This document shows, one piece after another, positions 7,563-17,740 of a DNA stretch of 64,000 nt (its first letter is position 1; every line of letters begins with the position of its first letter). Made by a program: the position numbers and the translations under genes. Origin of the DNA: Chitinophaga nivalis (GTDB lineage Bacteria > Bacteroidota > Bacteroidia > Chitinophagales > Chitinophagaceae). Under the pieces are notes generated by a model that saw nothing but the letters and a program-made list of their open reading frames with translations, did not search any database and was not told the DNA's origin. Where the stretch lies: NCBI RefSeq assembly GCF_025989125.1, contig NZ_JAPDNR010000001.1, forward strand, positions 7,118,087 through 7,182,086, in the 5' to 3' direction.

Positions 7563-10075
7563 GTTATGGTTTTCTTTCTCCGGAACAGTTTTTCAAATCT
7601 TACATATATCAATACCAGCATGGCGATGGAAAAAAGCCCCCATTCATGCGGCTCCGGTACCGATCCGTGGCCCTGCAATGCGGCATTTTTCAGGCTATTC
7701 ACATCATTGCTGATATCGAACCGTTCGTAGTCGGCCTTTGTTTCCAGTACGATCAGGCTCGATACCGGCGACACTACATACGCCTGCTTCGCTACCTGTA
7801 TAAGAGCGGAGTCGTAGCGGTTTTGTTCAGCGATGGCACGCATGCCCAGTTGCCGCATAATATCATTATAGGCAAAGAGCCGGGCCAGGTGATCCGGCGC
7901 TGTAACGGGTACACCTCCGGCCGATTGCACAATCCGGATACCCGCATGATGCAGTACCAGCTGCTGCGCGTTTTCCTGTGGCTGCAGGAAACTGTGTTTT
8001 TGCAGCTGCGACAACAGGTCTGCCGGCGTTCCTTTTTCATACAGCAACACACGTGTATCCCGTAAGGTGGTGAGATAAGGAGAAGCCACTTCTCCGATAT
8101 CATAAACCCGCACCCTGTGTTCTTTCAGAAAATCATACACATGCCAACGGAACCTCGTTTCTTCCAGTTCATCGAGTTGCGGAGAAATGCCATTGGAGGC
8201 CGTGATCACCAGGGCTTTTTCCGGGTCAGGTATTTTGTAGAAAGGGAATAACGAAAACCGGTACCGGCGCAATTCTTCAAACAGCGTTCCCTGGTTATCG
8301 CGGGTGATCAGGATCATCCCTTTCTCCGGATGTGCTACCCAAACCTGCTGTTGTTGTAACAGGCGGCAGATGTTGTTGTAATCTTCCTGCTTCCACCCGT
8401 TGTTGATATCCAGGTAATACTGTTCCGGTACAAAAGTAGTATAGGCAGGTTGATAGGGCAGTAACGTATAGTCTTTTCCGTTAAAATGGAAGGAGCCATT
8501 GGTCAATCCTTCTTCTGCAAAGCTGAGTGTCCAGTCAGCGTTGTAGGTGCCATGGTAAGTAACCGTTTTTTCCTGGCCGCTATGGAATCCGGCGGGCAAT
8601 TGCATACCGGATGGCCAGGTATCGAAGCGCAGCGATACATCCTGACCGGCCTGTTTACCGGAAGGTCCTTCCAGCCATACGGGCGTATAATGCAGGCGTT
8701 GGTTTTCCAGCCGTAGCGGCGTAGTCACGCCCAGTTTGAATGTTCTTTTCTCCTGTTGTTCTACCGGAAATACCCGTACTACTACGCGGTTGCCTTCCTG
8801 CCAGTGTACCACGGAGGGATCGCGGTATTGTACGCCTACGATGGTGTCATAAGCCTGGGTGGCTTTCTCTTTTGTTGTCAGTATTCCTTTTTCTTCGCGG
8901 TCTTTCATCCACAAAGACAAGGAAGTTACGACAGCGCCTTCCGGCAGGTGGAAAGTATAGATCGCTTCCTGCTGGCCGGACCATCGTTGCTTTGGCTCAT
9001 TTGCTACCGTGATGGTGTATTCCGTATAGGCGATATGTAGTTTTGGCCATACATCTGCACGGGCGGTTACGTGCGTGGTTACCAGGTCTTCACCGGACCA
9101 TAGCCTCTTTTCGGTATAGTGGCGTTTATCATAAATAACGTCCAGTATTTTCAACCGGTCAGATTCCGGGATAGCTGTTGTACCACTAAAGAAAGCAGCC
9201 GTCATAAAGAGGGGATCATGGCGGGAACCATCTTCGTATATCCTTGAGGGTAAGTTCATAAAATCGCTGCGGCTCTCTCCGTTTTCCGGACTGGCGTACA
9301 CCACATCTGTCTTGAGGATTTTTTCCGACATACTACCCGCAGGCAGTTGCTGCGCCACAGTGAGCCAGGAAACCATTTCCGGATCTTTCTGCATGTCTGC
9401 TTCCCGGTAAATCCGGTCTGTTTCATTTTTATCCACCACATAACAAACACAATAAGCTATGACAAAACATGTCGCTACGGCCAGTGCCCCCAGATACAAC
9501 CACCGGTATATCCGGTGGGGCCAGATCATTTCCTTTATCACACTCAGGTTATACAGGAAAATAAAAACAGGAGAAAAGGTATATACGGAGATCCCCAGCG
9601 CCAATAATCCCAACAAACTGATAAGGTACATACGCATGAGGTAACAGATAAGGTATACCGGTATCAGGAAAGTAAGTCCCATCAGGATACACTGGAGGTA
9701 CCGGACGGCTTTGGGCATGTGCTCAAAAAAGGGCCACAACAGGATATTCATACATAGCAGCGTTGCCATAACGATGTACCACCCTACCGATTCGCGGAAC
9801 ACATCCATTTCTCTGTTCAGGGAATAGGCGTTTATAAAAATAATCACGATGAATACCGACATCACTTTCCTTCTGCCCGGCCATGCTTTCAGGTACTTCC
9901 CCAACAATAACAGAAAAACATATAACAAACTGACCACGTGATTGATCAGGAAAAAGGGGGCGGTGATGTCAGCCGCAATTACCAGAGGTAACAGCAGGCC
10001 GGCCAGGGCGGGCAACAGGGCTATTAATCCTACCTGATAAGGCATAGGGAAGGCTTTCGCCAGACGGTTATCCAT
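7556..10075 (-). CDS. XrtN-system VIT domain membrane protein with PEP-type C-terminal sorting signal
   Basis: An 839-residue protein. The first 225 residues hold about six to seven hydrophobic helices. A large soluble part follows that contains a VIT-like beta region (around VTSLSLWMKDREEKG and GVQYRDPSVVHWQEGNRVVV). The end is a tripartite sorting tail: PEPHEWG at about 807-813, a hydrophobic helix, then RFEKLFRRKK. This matches the single dedicated target known for exosortase N. Seen: tail and neighbour. Known: the family pairing. Inferred: cleavage near PEP and transfer to an unknown acceptor. It starts the two-gene operon with xrtN. Confidence 0.88.
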   Translation of the reverse strand: MDNRLAKAFPMPYQVGLIALLPALAGLLLPLVIAADITAPFFLINHVVSLLYVFLLLLGKYLKAWPGRRKVMSVFIVIIFINAYSLNREMDVFRESVGWYIVMATLLCMNILLWPFFEHMPKAVRYLQCILMGLTFLIPVYLICYLMRMYLISLLGLLALGISVYTFSPVFIFLYNLSVIKEMIWPHRIYRWLYLGALAVATCFVIAYCVCYVVDKNETDRIYREADMQKDPEMVSWLTVAQQLPAGSMSEKILKTDVVYASPENGESRSDFMNLPSRIYEDGSRHDPLFMTAAFFSGTTAIPESDRLKILDVIYDKRHYTEKRLWSGEDLVTTHVTARADVWPKLHIAYTEYTITVANEPKQRWSGQQEAIYTFHLPEGAVVTSLSLWMKDREEKGILTTKEKATQAYDTIVGVQYRDPSVVHWQEGNRVVVRVFPVEQQEKRTFKLGVTTPLRLENQRLHYTPVWLEGPSGKQAGQDVSLRFDTWPSGMQLPAGFHSGQEKTVTYHGTYNADWTLSFAEEGLTNGSFHFNGKDYTLLPYQPAYTTFVPEQYYLDINNGWKQEDYNNICRLLQQQQVWVAHPEKGMILITRDNQGTLFEELRRYRFSLFPFYKIPDPEKALVITASNGISPQLDELEETRFRWHVYDFLKEHRVRVYDIGEVASPYLTTLRDTRVLLYEKGTPADLLSQLQKHSFLQPQENAQQLVLHHAGIRIVQSAGGVPVTAPDHLARLFAYNDIMRQLGMRAIAEQNRYDSALIQVAKQAYVVSPVSSLIVLETKADYERFDISNDVNSLKNAALQGHGSVPEPHEWGLFSIAMLVLIYVRFEKLFRRKKTITC

Positions 10076-10439
10076 GTGTCGGATTTTAAATACCCGACAA
10101 ATATATGCAACAAAAAGTACTTTGCATTACAAAGTATAAATAAATTTTAAGACGCAGCTGCCGATACACACATCAAACATGCCGGATTATGCGCTTATTT
10201 TGCAGCTGTCATATAATTACTACAGGTATAAAATAAAGGCTGTGTAGCCGACACTATTGCCGGCCCACAGCTCAATAGAAGGGGGTACTGTTGCTTTTTT
10301 ACAACACCAGTATGTTTGTCAAAAGTAGGTGGATCCTGTTTGAAATAATTGTTGGTTTTTAATCACTTTTTCTCAGATATTGACCTATCTTGAGGTCGAA
10401 ATAACCATATCAGGTTAATAAACGCAGCATTCCACAACC
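10076..10439. other. Intergenic region between VIT gene and AraC regulator
   Basis: 364 bases separating divergent genes, AT-rich next to the VIT gene. It must hold both promoters. No RNA gene, no clear inverted repeat and no open frame of note were found. Confidence 0.5.
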
Positions 10440-11333
10440 ATGAAAGTACTACAGTTTACCATTCCCGTAGCGCATGATAAAACCATCATGACACAAAAGG
10501 ATGTAATGCCTTTTTTCTATCCGCATTTGCACAGACATGAAGAAATACAATTAACCTGGATACAGCATGGCCACGGCACCCTCATTGTTGAAAACAATAT
10601 GCATGCCTTCTGGCCCAACGAAATTTACTGGATAGGCAGCAACCAGCCACATGTACTGAAAAGTGAAATTCCGCCTGCCGGCGGTAAAAACAAAAAAAAC
10701 GTACAGGCGCTCACGTTATTCTTCAATCCGGATGGAAAATTATCACCGGTACTGGCCTTACCTGAATTCAAAAAAATCAGTGCTTTTATCACACAATGCA
10801 AAAGCGGATTTAAAATACCGGAATCCTTTGTAGCAGATATCTCCAGCCGGATGCTCCGCATTCACCAAAGTCAGGGTATTCCGCAATTCCTGGCATTCAC
10901 GGAATTACTGCATCTTTTTCTGCAGATCAAAAGTCCGGAGCCGCTGATTTCCGGTTCGCCGCTATCGGTAGTCAACGAGCAGGAAGGTATCCGTATCGGC
11001 TATATCTACAACTATATCATGCAGCATTATGATACAGATATCAAACTGGAAGATATTGCCAAGGAAGCGCACATGACCCCACAGGCTTTCTGCCGGTATT
11101 TCAAGAAACATACCCGGCTTACGTTTGTTTCGTTTCTCAATGAAGTGCGGGTGAATGAAGCCTGTAAAAAGCTGGCCGGCGGCTCGTTCGACAGTATCGC
11201 CACGGTAGCCTACAACTGCGGATTCAATAGCATCGCCAATTTCAACCGGGTGTTTAAAACCGTTACAGGTAAATCGCCCCGCACCTACCTGCGTGAGTAT
11301 GAAGAAATCGAAGAACATGAGCAACCTACCTGA
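10440..11333 (+). CDS. AraC-family transcriptional regulator
   Basis: A 297-residue regulator. The N-terminal part (about 15-100) has a cupin-like sensor pattern (FYPHLHRHEEIQLTWI, then GHGTLIVENNMHAFWPNE). The C-terminal ~100 residues form the AraC double helix-turn-helix: KLEDIAKEAHMTPQAFCRYF for the first helix pair, then ACKKLAGGSFDSIATVAYNC and the signature FNRVFKTVTGKSPRTYLRE. It is divergent from the VIT gene and lies 325 bases upstream of susC in the same direction, so it plausibly controls the SusC/SusD pair. The target sites were not identified. Confidence 0.93.
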   Translation: MKVLQFTIPVAHDKTIMTQKDVMPFFYPHLHRHEEIQLTWIQHGHGTLIVENNMHAFWPNEIYWIGSNQPHVLKSEIPPAGGKNKKNVQALTLFFNPDGKLSPVLALPEFKKISAFITQCKSGFKIPESFVADISSRMLRIHQSQGIPQFLAFTELLHLFLQIKSPEPLISGSPLSVVNEQEGIRIGYIYNYIMQHYDTDIKLEDIAKEAHMTPQAFCRYFKKHTRLTFVSFLNEVRVNEACKKLAGGSFDSIATVAYNCGFNSIANFNRVFKTVTGKSPRTYLREYEEIEEHEQPT

Positions 11334-11658
11334 TCGTCATTAATTAATGTACAGTTAACCTGCTGTCCTATCCGGATCAGGCAGGAGCTCCTTACATTTG
11401 GTTCGCTATCTTTGCTGCGGCAGGTCCTCTCCTGCCGGTCAGCAACAGCGCTTTGAAAAACCGGCTGTTTCATCCACGCTTATTAATACCCAAAAAAATC
11501 CTGTGAAGATCCGGCCCCGTGTCATGTGGCAGATGCAATAACGATTTAGTCAGGTACTTCTCCACCTGTCCAAGTCTATCGCCCCCACATTATCAACCAG
11601 CAACGATAAACCTTAAAACGCTATACCATCTTTACTCATCAACTATTCATCTTCGACT
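11334..11658 (+). promoter_or_regulatory. Leader region of susC with a candidate Bacteroidetes -7 element
   Basis: 325 bases between araC and susC. At 11407-11414 the sequence TATCTTTG fits the Bacteroidetes -7 consensus TAnnTTTG, but no convincing -33 TTG was found at the usual 19-21-base spacing. Transcription from here would give a leader of about 240 bases ahead of susC. No strong terminator or riboswitch-like structure was recognised in it. Confidence 0.3.
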
Positions 11659-14600
11659 ATGCAACATTTCCTATTAAGAAAACTATGTCTGCTGCCGGTT
11701 TTACTGTGCCTGGCTGTTGCCACCTTCGCACAAAGCAGTATTACCGGCAAGGTTACCGGTGCAGAAGACGGCCAGCCACTGCCCGGCGTAAACATCACCG
11801 TACCCGGTACCAGCAGTGGTACCACTACCGATAGCAAAGGACAATTCCGCCTGCAGTTACCAGCTGCCGCCACTACCCTCTCCTTTTCCTTCCTGGGATA
11901 TGAACCACAGGTAGTGCCGATTGGCAACAAAACCACGTTAGCAGTAAGCCTCAAGTCCACCAGCAAAGGGCTGGGCGAAGTAGTGGTAGTCGGTTACGGC
12001 GTACAAACCCGCCGCGATGTTACCGGTACCATTGCTTCCGTAAAAGGCGCCGATATTAAAAACCTGCCTGTCAGCGATGCGGCGCAGGCCATGCAGGGCC
12101 GCGTTACCGGCGTAGACATTGTACGCTCCAACGCTACTCCCGGCGCCGCCCCCAGTATTCGTATACGCGGTACCGGTACCATCAACAATGCCGATCCGCT
12201 GGTCGTCATAGATGGGGTACCTTCCACCAGTATCAGCGACGTCAATCCCAATGATATTGCTTCCATGGAAATCCTGAAAGATGCTTCTTCTTCCGCCATC
12301 TATGGTACCCGTGCAGCCAACGGTGTTATCCTCATCACCACGCGCAAAGGCAACTACGGCGAAAAGCTGAAAGCCTCCGTTAACGTATACCATGGTACTT
12401 CCAACGCCATCCGTTATATCCCCTTGCTCACGGCGCCGGAACTGGTAGCCATGAAACAGGAACGTTATACCAATGATGGCGTGCCCATAGATCCTTTCTG
12501 GAAAAATCCCTATTACGCCGAACAACGCACCGACTGGCAACGGGCCCTCCTCCGTTCCGGCCAGGTAACGAATGCAGATGTGAGTCTGCGGGGCGGAAAC
12601 AACGTTTCCAACTACCTGTTCAGTGCTGGTTATTACGACGAAAAAGGCATCATCGCCAACAGTTATTTTAAAAGATATACTGTACGCATCAACTCAGAAC
12701 ACAAGCTGGGTAAACGCTTCAAAGTAGGCGAAAATCTACAGCTCACCTATAAACAAGACAACGGGTTTAATACCTCTTCGTCCCAAACCGGTCTTATTTT
12801 CAGTGCACTCCGCTTTAATCCCGCTATCCCCGTAAAAAATCCGGATGGCAGTTATGGCTCTTCCAAGGCCAGCAATGAACTCGGTGATATCAACAACCCG
12901 CTGTTCACTACCGAAACCTCCGACGGGTGGATAAAAGCCTATCGTATGCTGGCTAATATCTACGGCGAACTGACCATCCTTGATGGCCTCACGCTGCGGG
13001 GTAACTACGCCTACGAAGGCGAACTGAATACCCAATACAGTTTCCTCCCCAAAGTGCTGCATCAAACCCGCACGCGCGACCGTGCAGAATTATGGAATCG
13101 CAGTGAAACCAATGGTACCCAGATCGGTGAGATCTTCATGACCTATAATAAAATACTGGCCCAACAGCATCACCTGACCTTCACCGGTGGCTATTCCCAG
13201 CAATACAGCAACGGCTACTTTTTCCGCGGTGACCGCTGGGGTTACAACGATGAAGCCACTGATCAGCGGGTACTTGACAACGGCAACGAAATACATGATG
13301 CCACCGGTAATTTCAAACCGGAGTCTGGTCTTGCTTCCGCTTTTGTACGGGGCTTTTATGGCTTCCGCAACAAATACCTGCTGACCGTTACCTTCCGGGC
13401 CGATGGCTCTTCCCGTTTCGCACCCGGTAAACGCTGGGGTTATTTTCCGGCTTTCTCTGCCGGATGGCGCATCTCTGATGAAAGCTTTTTCAAAGAACAC
13501 GTGAAATTCGTCAGCAACCTGAAAATCACGGGTGGCTGGGGACAGCTGGGTAATCAAAACGTAACGGAATTCCAATACCTGGCGCCGGTTAATAAAAACA
13601 GGCGCTATAATTTCGGCGATAATCCCTTTACCGGTATCTGGAATTCCCGGCTGGCCAATCCGGATATTACGTGGGAAAAAGCAGAGATGACCAACATCAG
13701 TCTGGAAGCTGGTTTCTTCGACAATAAACTGAATACCACCATTACCTGGTTCAACAAAAATACCCGCGATATGCTGGTACCGGCACCGGAACTGGATTTA
13801 CACGGTACCTCCGCTATTCCGGACCGCAACCTCGGCCAGCTGAACAACAAAGGCTGGGAAATAGAAGTAAACTACACCGGCGGTAATGAACAGTTTCATT
13901 ACAACATCGGCGCCAATGCTTCTTTCATTAAAAACACAGTACAACAGTTATACGATCCGAATTCCTTTATCGGCTCAGCCTTGTATGGCAGACAGGAACA
14001 GGAAATTTCCCGCACCTATGCAGGCGAACCGCTGGCGGCCTTCTATGGCTGGAAGACAGGCGGCATCTACCAATCGCAGGCAGAAATCGACACCGATCCC
14101 AATATCAGCAAAGATCCCAAACGGGCTAAAATCAAACCAGGCGATGTACGCTTCCTGGATATGGACAACAACGGTATCATTGATGAAGAAGATCGCGTAA
14201 ACCTGGGTAACCCGAACCCTAAAATGGTATATGGTATTCAGGCCAGCGCCAGCTACAAAGGGTTTGACCTGAACCTTTCCTTTGCGGGCGTCAGCGGCGT
14301 ACAATTGTATAATGCAGACAAGATGCAGGGTATGGACAACAACGCCCCTTTTAACCTCTATGCAGATGCCCTGAACCGCTGGCATGGCGCCGGTACCAGT
14401 AACAGCGTACCCCGCATGACCCTCAGCAACGACAATCAGAACAACCGCACTTCCGATCGTTTTATTGAAAACGGAGATTACTTTACCCTGCGGAATGTTT
14501 CGCTGGGATATACGGTTCCAGCCAAAGTATGGGGCCATACCGGTATACAGGATATCCACCTATATGTGGCCGCGCAAAACCTGTTCATGCTCACAGGCTA

Positions 14601-14727
14601 CTCCGGACTGTCTCCCCAACTGGGTTACAATGGTCCTGTTACGGATGGTAACCGCCAACGGGGCGTAGATGTAGCCGCCTATCCACAGGCACGGAGCTTT
14701 ACCTTCGGCGCGACCCTCAACTTTTAA
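11659..14727 (+). CDS. SusC/RagA-family TonB-linked outer-membrane receptor
   Basis: A 1022-residue protein with a signal peptide ending at about AVATFAQ. Next come a carboxypeptidase-regulatory-like beta domain (SSITGKVTGAEDGQPLPGVNI, to about residue 100), the SusC signature LGEVVVVGYGVQTRRDVTG, the plug, and a 22-strand-type barrel ending in a Phe (SFTFGATLNF) as outer-membrane proteins do. SusC proteins form a lidded outer-membrane importer with SusD, energised by TonB, usually for oligosaccharides. susD follows after 21 bases. The substrate cannot be told from sequence; the nearby aldose epimerase and GH5-like gene suggest sugars. Confidence 0.96.
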   Translation: MQHFLLRKLCLLPVLLCLAVATFAQSSITGKVTGAEDGQPLPGVNITVPGTSSGTTTDSKGQFRLQLPAAATTLSFSFLGYEPQVVPIGNKTTLAVSLKSTSKGLGEVVVVGYGVQTRRDVTGTIASVKGADIKNLPVSDAAQAMQGRVTGVDIVRSNATPGAAPSIRIRGTGTINNADPLVVIDGVPSTSISDVNPNDIASMEILKDASSSAIYGTRAANGVILITTRKGNYGEKLKASVNVYHGTSNAIRYIPLLTAPELVAMKQERYTNDGVPIDPFWKNPYYAEQRTDWQRALLRSGQVTNADVSLRGGNNVSNYLFSAGYYDEKGIIANSYFKRYTVRINSEHKLGKRFKVGENLQLTYKQDNGFNTSSSQTGLIFSALRFNPAIPVKNPDGSYGSSKASNELGDINNPLFTTETSDGWIKAYRMLANIYGELTILDGLTLRGNYAYEGELNTQYSFLPKVLHQTRTRDRAELWNRSETNGTQIGEIFMTYNKILAQQHHLTFTGGYSQQYSNGYFFRGDRWGYNDEATDQRVLDNGNEIHDATGNFKPESGLASAFVRGFYGFRNKYLLTVTFRADGSSRFAPGKRWGYFPAFSAGWRISDESFFKEHVKFVSNLKITGGWGQLGNQNVTEFQYLAPVNKNRRYNFGDNPFTGIWNSRLANPDITWEKAEMTNISLEAGFFDNKLNTTITWFNKNTRDMLVPAPELDLHGTSAIPDRNLGQLNNKGWEIEVNYTGGNEQFHYNIGANASFIKNTVQQLYDPNSFIGSALYGRQEQEISRTYAGEPLAAFYGWKTGGIYQSQAEIDTDPNISKDPKRAKIKPGDVRFLDMDNNGIIDEEDRVNLGNPNPKMVYGIQASASYKGFDLNLSFAGVSGVQLYNADKMQGMDNNAPFNLYADALNRWHGAGTSNSVPRMTLSNDNQNNRTSDRFIENGDYFTLRNVSLGYTVPAKVWGHTGIQDIHLYVAAQNLFMLTGYSGLSPQLGYNGPVTDGNRQRGVDVAAYPQARSFTFGATLNF

Positions 14728-14748
14728 TCACTCCTGATAAACATTATT

Positions 14749-16221
14749 ATGCAACGGATTAAATATATCACCGGAATACTTTGTGCAGCGTTGTTGTTTA
14801 CTGCCTGCAAAAATGTACTGGACCTTCATCCCCAGGGAAATTATACCACGGGTAATTACTGGCGTAATCAAAGTGATGCCGTAGATGGTATCACCGGTAT
14901 CTATAATATTTTACTGGAAGAAGATTTTACCGGATTCAATGAATTTGTTTTTAACAACTGTTCTGATGATCAGGTACGCGGTGGCGACCACGACTATGAT
15001 GCGGCTATTGAAAGCTTTTCCTATGATGCTTCCACCTATAGTGTAAGGGTAGGCTGGAGATGGAAATATGAGCTGATCAACCGCGCCAATAATGCCCTCA
15101 TCTATATCCCGAAGATTACAGATATAGATGCCGCCATTAAAAACCGTTGCCTCGGAGAAGCCCGTTTCCTGCGTGCTTTTGCCTACTGGCGTTTGTTGTT
15201 GATATATGGAGAAGTACCTGTTATTACCACCGAAAATGTAACGGCTGGTAATTACAATCAACCTAAAAAAAGTATCAGCGAAATACGGGCACTCATTGAA
15301 AACGATTTATTGGAAGCAGCGAACCTGTTGCCTGAAACCTACAGCAGCAATGATAAAGGGCGGGTAAGCAAAGGAACGGCCTGGGGCCTGTTGTGCAAAT
15401 TTTACCTGTACGGCGATCAGCTGGATAAAGCTATTGAATATGGCAGCAAGGTAACAGGCAATGCCCATTATGCACTGGCGCCCAACTATCAGGACAATTT
15501 CAGCGTAGCTACCGGCAACAATACCGAAATGTTGCTGGCCGTGCAAACACTGGACGGTGCGGGCTATTCCGATTTCAGCACCTACCATGCACCTCGTGCC
15601 TGGGGTGGCTGGAGCTTCTTCTATCCTACCAAAAGCCTGGTGGACGAATTTGAAAATGGCGATCCGCGGAAAGACATCTGTATCATGAAACCCGGTGACC
15701 GTATCAATATAGGTACAGAAACCGCTACCTATACGGCCGATCTTTCCTGGAGCGGTTACCACTACAATAAGTTCACCAGCTGGAAGCCTTCCGGTGGTTT
15801 GAATTACTCTTTAAAAACACCTTTGTTAAGATCTGCAGATGTATACCTGCTGGTAGCAGAAGCCAAAATACGCAAGTCTGGTCCGGGTGCCGGCGATGCG
15901 GAAATCATGGCAGTACGTAAACGTGCGGCAGCCAGTTTACCGGCTGTCAGTGGCGCTGATATGAAAGCATTGATGCATGAGCGCCGGGTAGAACTATGTG
16001 GAGAAAATGAGCGGCATCAGGATCTGATCCGCTGGGATAAGGCGAAGCTGGTAGATATTGCGGCTATCTACAAACAACCCAAGCTGGCCTATAATGGTGC
16101 GGAGATTACCCGGGGCGGGGCGGCGCGTACCTTCCAGCGGCCCAAACACTACTACTTCCCGTTACCGCAAACAGACATCGACCGCAGTAAAGGCGTACTC
16201 GTACAAAATCCTAATTACTAA
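14749..16221 (+). CDS. SusD/RagB-family nutrient-binding lipoprotein
   Basis: A 490-residue SusD-like protein with a lipoprotein signal (ILCAALLFTACKN, lipid Cys about 20). SusD hallmarks follow: HPQGNYTTGNYWRNQSDAV near the N-terminus, the TPR-type segment LGEARFLRAFAYWRLLLIYG, and the C-terminal ALMHERRVELCGENERHQDL followed by the KHYYFPLPQTDIDRS block. SusD forms the surface lid on SusC and binds the substrate. It is co-transcribed with susC and followed by a strong terminator at 16240-16271. Confidence 0.96.
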   Translation: MQRIKYITGILCAALLFTACKNVLDLHPQGNYTTGNYWRNQSDAVDGITGIYNILLEEDFTGFNEFVFNNCSDDQVRGGDHDYDAAIESFSYDASTYSVRVGWRWKYELINRANNALIYIPKITDIDAAIKNRCLGEARFLRAFAYWRLLLIYGEVPVITTENVTAGNYNQPKKSISEIRALIENDLLEAANLLPETYSSNDKGRVSKGTAWGLLCKFYLYGDQLDKAIEYGSKVTGNAHYALAPNYQDNFSVATGNNTEMLLAVQTLDGAGYSDFSTYHAPRAWGGWSFFYPTKSLVDEFENGDPRKDICIMKPGDRINIGTETATYTADLSWSGYHYNKFTSWKPSGGLNYSLKTPLLRSADVYLLVAEAKIRKSGPGAGDAEIMAVRKRAAASLPAVSGADMKALMHERRVELCGENERHQDLIRWDKAKLVDIAAIYKQPKLAYNGAEITRGGAARTFQRPKHYYFPLPQTDIDRSKGVLVQNPNY

Positions 16222-16239
16222 ATACGGATGATAACAATG

Positions 16240-16271
16240 AAAGAGGTGGTATCCTATGATACCACCTCTTT
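16240..16271 (+). terminator. Rho-independent terminator after susD
   Basis: A perfect 14-bp stem (16240-16253 with 16258-16271), loop CTAT, followed by a T-rich tract. It closes the susC-susD transcript and separates it from the convergent aldose epimerase gene. Confidence 0.9.
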
Positions 16272-16342
16272 TGTTTTACACGACAACCTCATTATTAATT
16301 TATCCTTATTTCACAGGCAGGGTACCAATGAATCGACAACTA

Positions 16343-17506
16343 TTATTTTGTAGAGAAAGTATACACGGTCGTTTGTGTATAGGTTTCACCTGGTTTCAGT
16401 ATTACTTTAGGAAACGCCGGCTGGTTGGGTGAATCCGGAAAATGCTGTGTTTCGAGGCATAATCCGGCATGTTGTACATACTTTTTACCGTCGCGGGTAT
16501 GGGTAAGGGTGCCATCCAGGAAGTTACCGGTATAAAACTGAATACCTGGCTCCGTGGTGGCTACTTCCATCAAACGGCCACTGTTGGGATCATAGAGGGA
16601 ACCGATGGTTTCCAGTACGCCTTCTTTTTTGTCCAGCACCCAGTTATGATCATATCCTCCTTTCACCTGCGCTATTTCTGCGCCTATTTTTTTAGGATTG
16701 GTAAAATCCATGGGCGTACCTTTTACCGGCTGCAGGCGGCCATCCGGAATGAGCTGGTCATTTACCGGTGTATAGCGGCTGGCTTTCAGTGACAGTTCCT
16801 GTCCGAGGATGGTGCTGTCTTTACCGGCAGATAAATTAAAATAGGTGTGGTTGGTCAGGTTGATGGGTGTGGGTTTATCGGTAGTGGCCTGGTATTGGAT
16901 CTGCAGGGCATTCGCAGGCGTTAGGGTGTAAGTAATGCTCGTCTGCAGGTTACCGGGATACCCTTCTTCCCCGTCTTTACTGAGGTAGGTGAGCCGCAGG
17001 CTGCTGTCGCCGGCCTGTTCTGCGTTCCATACTACTTTATCGAATCCTTTGATGCCGCCGTGCAGCGTGTTTGCATGATCGTTGGCTGCCAGCGGATATT
17101 CCTTGCCATCCAGTTTAAATTTAGCCTGGGCAATGCGATTCGCGTAACGACCAATCAGGGCGCCGAAATAGGGCTGTCCTTTCTGCTGGTAACCTGCCAG
17201 GTCATCATAGGACAATACCACATTTCCTTTCTCTCCGTTTTTATCGGCTGTAATAATATCGGTAATAATACCACCATAGTTCAGGATTTTTACCGTTGTA
17301 CCGGCCGCATTTTTCAGGGTATATTGCCGGATCTCCTGTCCGTCGTAGTTGCCGTAGCTGGCGGGGGCTGCTTCCTGGCTGATTGCAGCGGAATCGGTAG
17401 CGTTACTGCCCTCCACCTGCCTGGCGGAGGTATTACTGTTGCAGGAAGCCAGCATAGCGCTACCTGCAAGCAATAGGGCGGGGAGCACCCTGAGGTTGAT
17501 ATCCAT
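16343..17506 (-). CDS. galM: Aldose 1-epimerase (galactose mutarotase), lipoprotein
   Basis: Start chosen at the ATG at 17506 because the residues from there (MDINLRVLPALLLAGSAM-LASC) form a lipoprotein signal; the frame extends 21 codons further upstream. The protein is about 387 residues. Mutarotase motifs are visible: NDHANTLHGGIKGFDK, the catalytic-His segment NLTNHTYFNLSAG, and the catalytic-Glu segment GLCLETQHFPDSPNQPAFP. It interconverts alpha and beta anomers of aldoses, here probably in the periplasm or at the cell surface. Convergent to susCD and likely part of the same sugar-use region. Confidence 0.93.
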   Translation of the reverse strand: MDINLRVLPALLLAGSAMLASCNSNTSARQVEGSNATDSAAISQEAAPASYGNYDGQEIRQYTLKNAAGTTVKILNYGGIITDIITADKNGEKGNVVLSYDDLAGYQQKGQPYFGALIGRYANRIAQAKFKLDGKEYPLAANDHANTLHGGIKGFDKVVWNAEQAGDSSLRLTYLSKDGEEGYPGNLQTSITYTLTPANALQIQYQATTDKPTPINLTNHTYFNLSAGKDSTILGQELSLKASRYTPVNDQLIPDGRLQPVKGTPMDFTNPKKIGAEIAQVKGGYDHNWVLDKKEGVLETIGSLYDPNSGRLMEVATTEPGIQFYTGNFLDGTLTHTRDGKKYVQHAGLCLETQHFPDSPNQPAFPKVILKPGETYTQTTVYTFSTK

Positions 17507-17702
17507 AACGTATTGCGTATTGGGTGATAAAATGAATATTAAATATCGGGATAATCTCCCGAACCTCAAACAATTTACGCAAAACTGAACAGAATGAATG
17601 CTATGGATACCTCACCATTTCCGTATTAACATTTCACCCCAACATCATCTTCTCAAAAATAAAATAATTGTCATTATAACAATTAAAATATCAGTTTAAA
17701 AA

Positions 17703-17733
17703 CAGGGCATTTTCATATCCTGAAAATGCCCTG
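17703..17733 (-). terminator. Rho-independent terminator of the 809-residue receptor gene
   Basis: A 13-bp perfect stem (17703-17715 with 17721-17733) with a 5-base loop. On the minus strand it is followed by a T run, 8 bases after the end of the receptor gene. Confidence 0.85.
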
Positions 17734-17740
17734 CAAATAC

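Noticed and set aside
11938..12540. 200-codon open frame antisense to susC
   Set aside because: Lies wholly inside the susC coding region, with no family likeness; a shadow of codon bias on the other strand.
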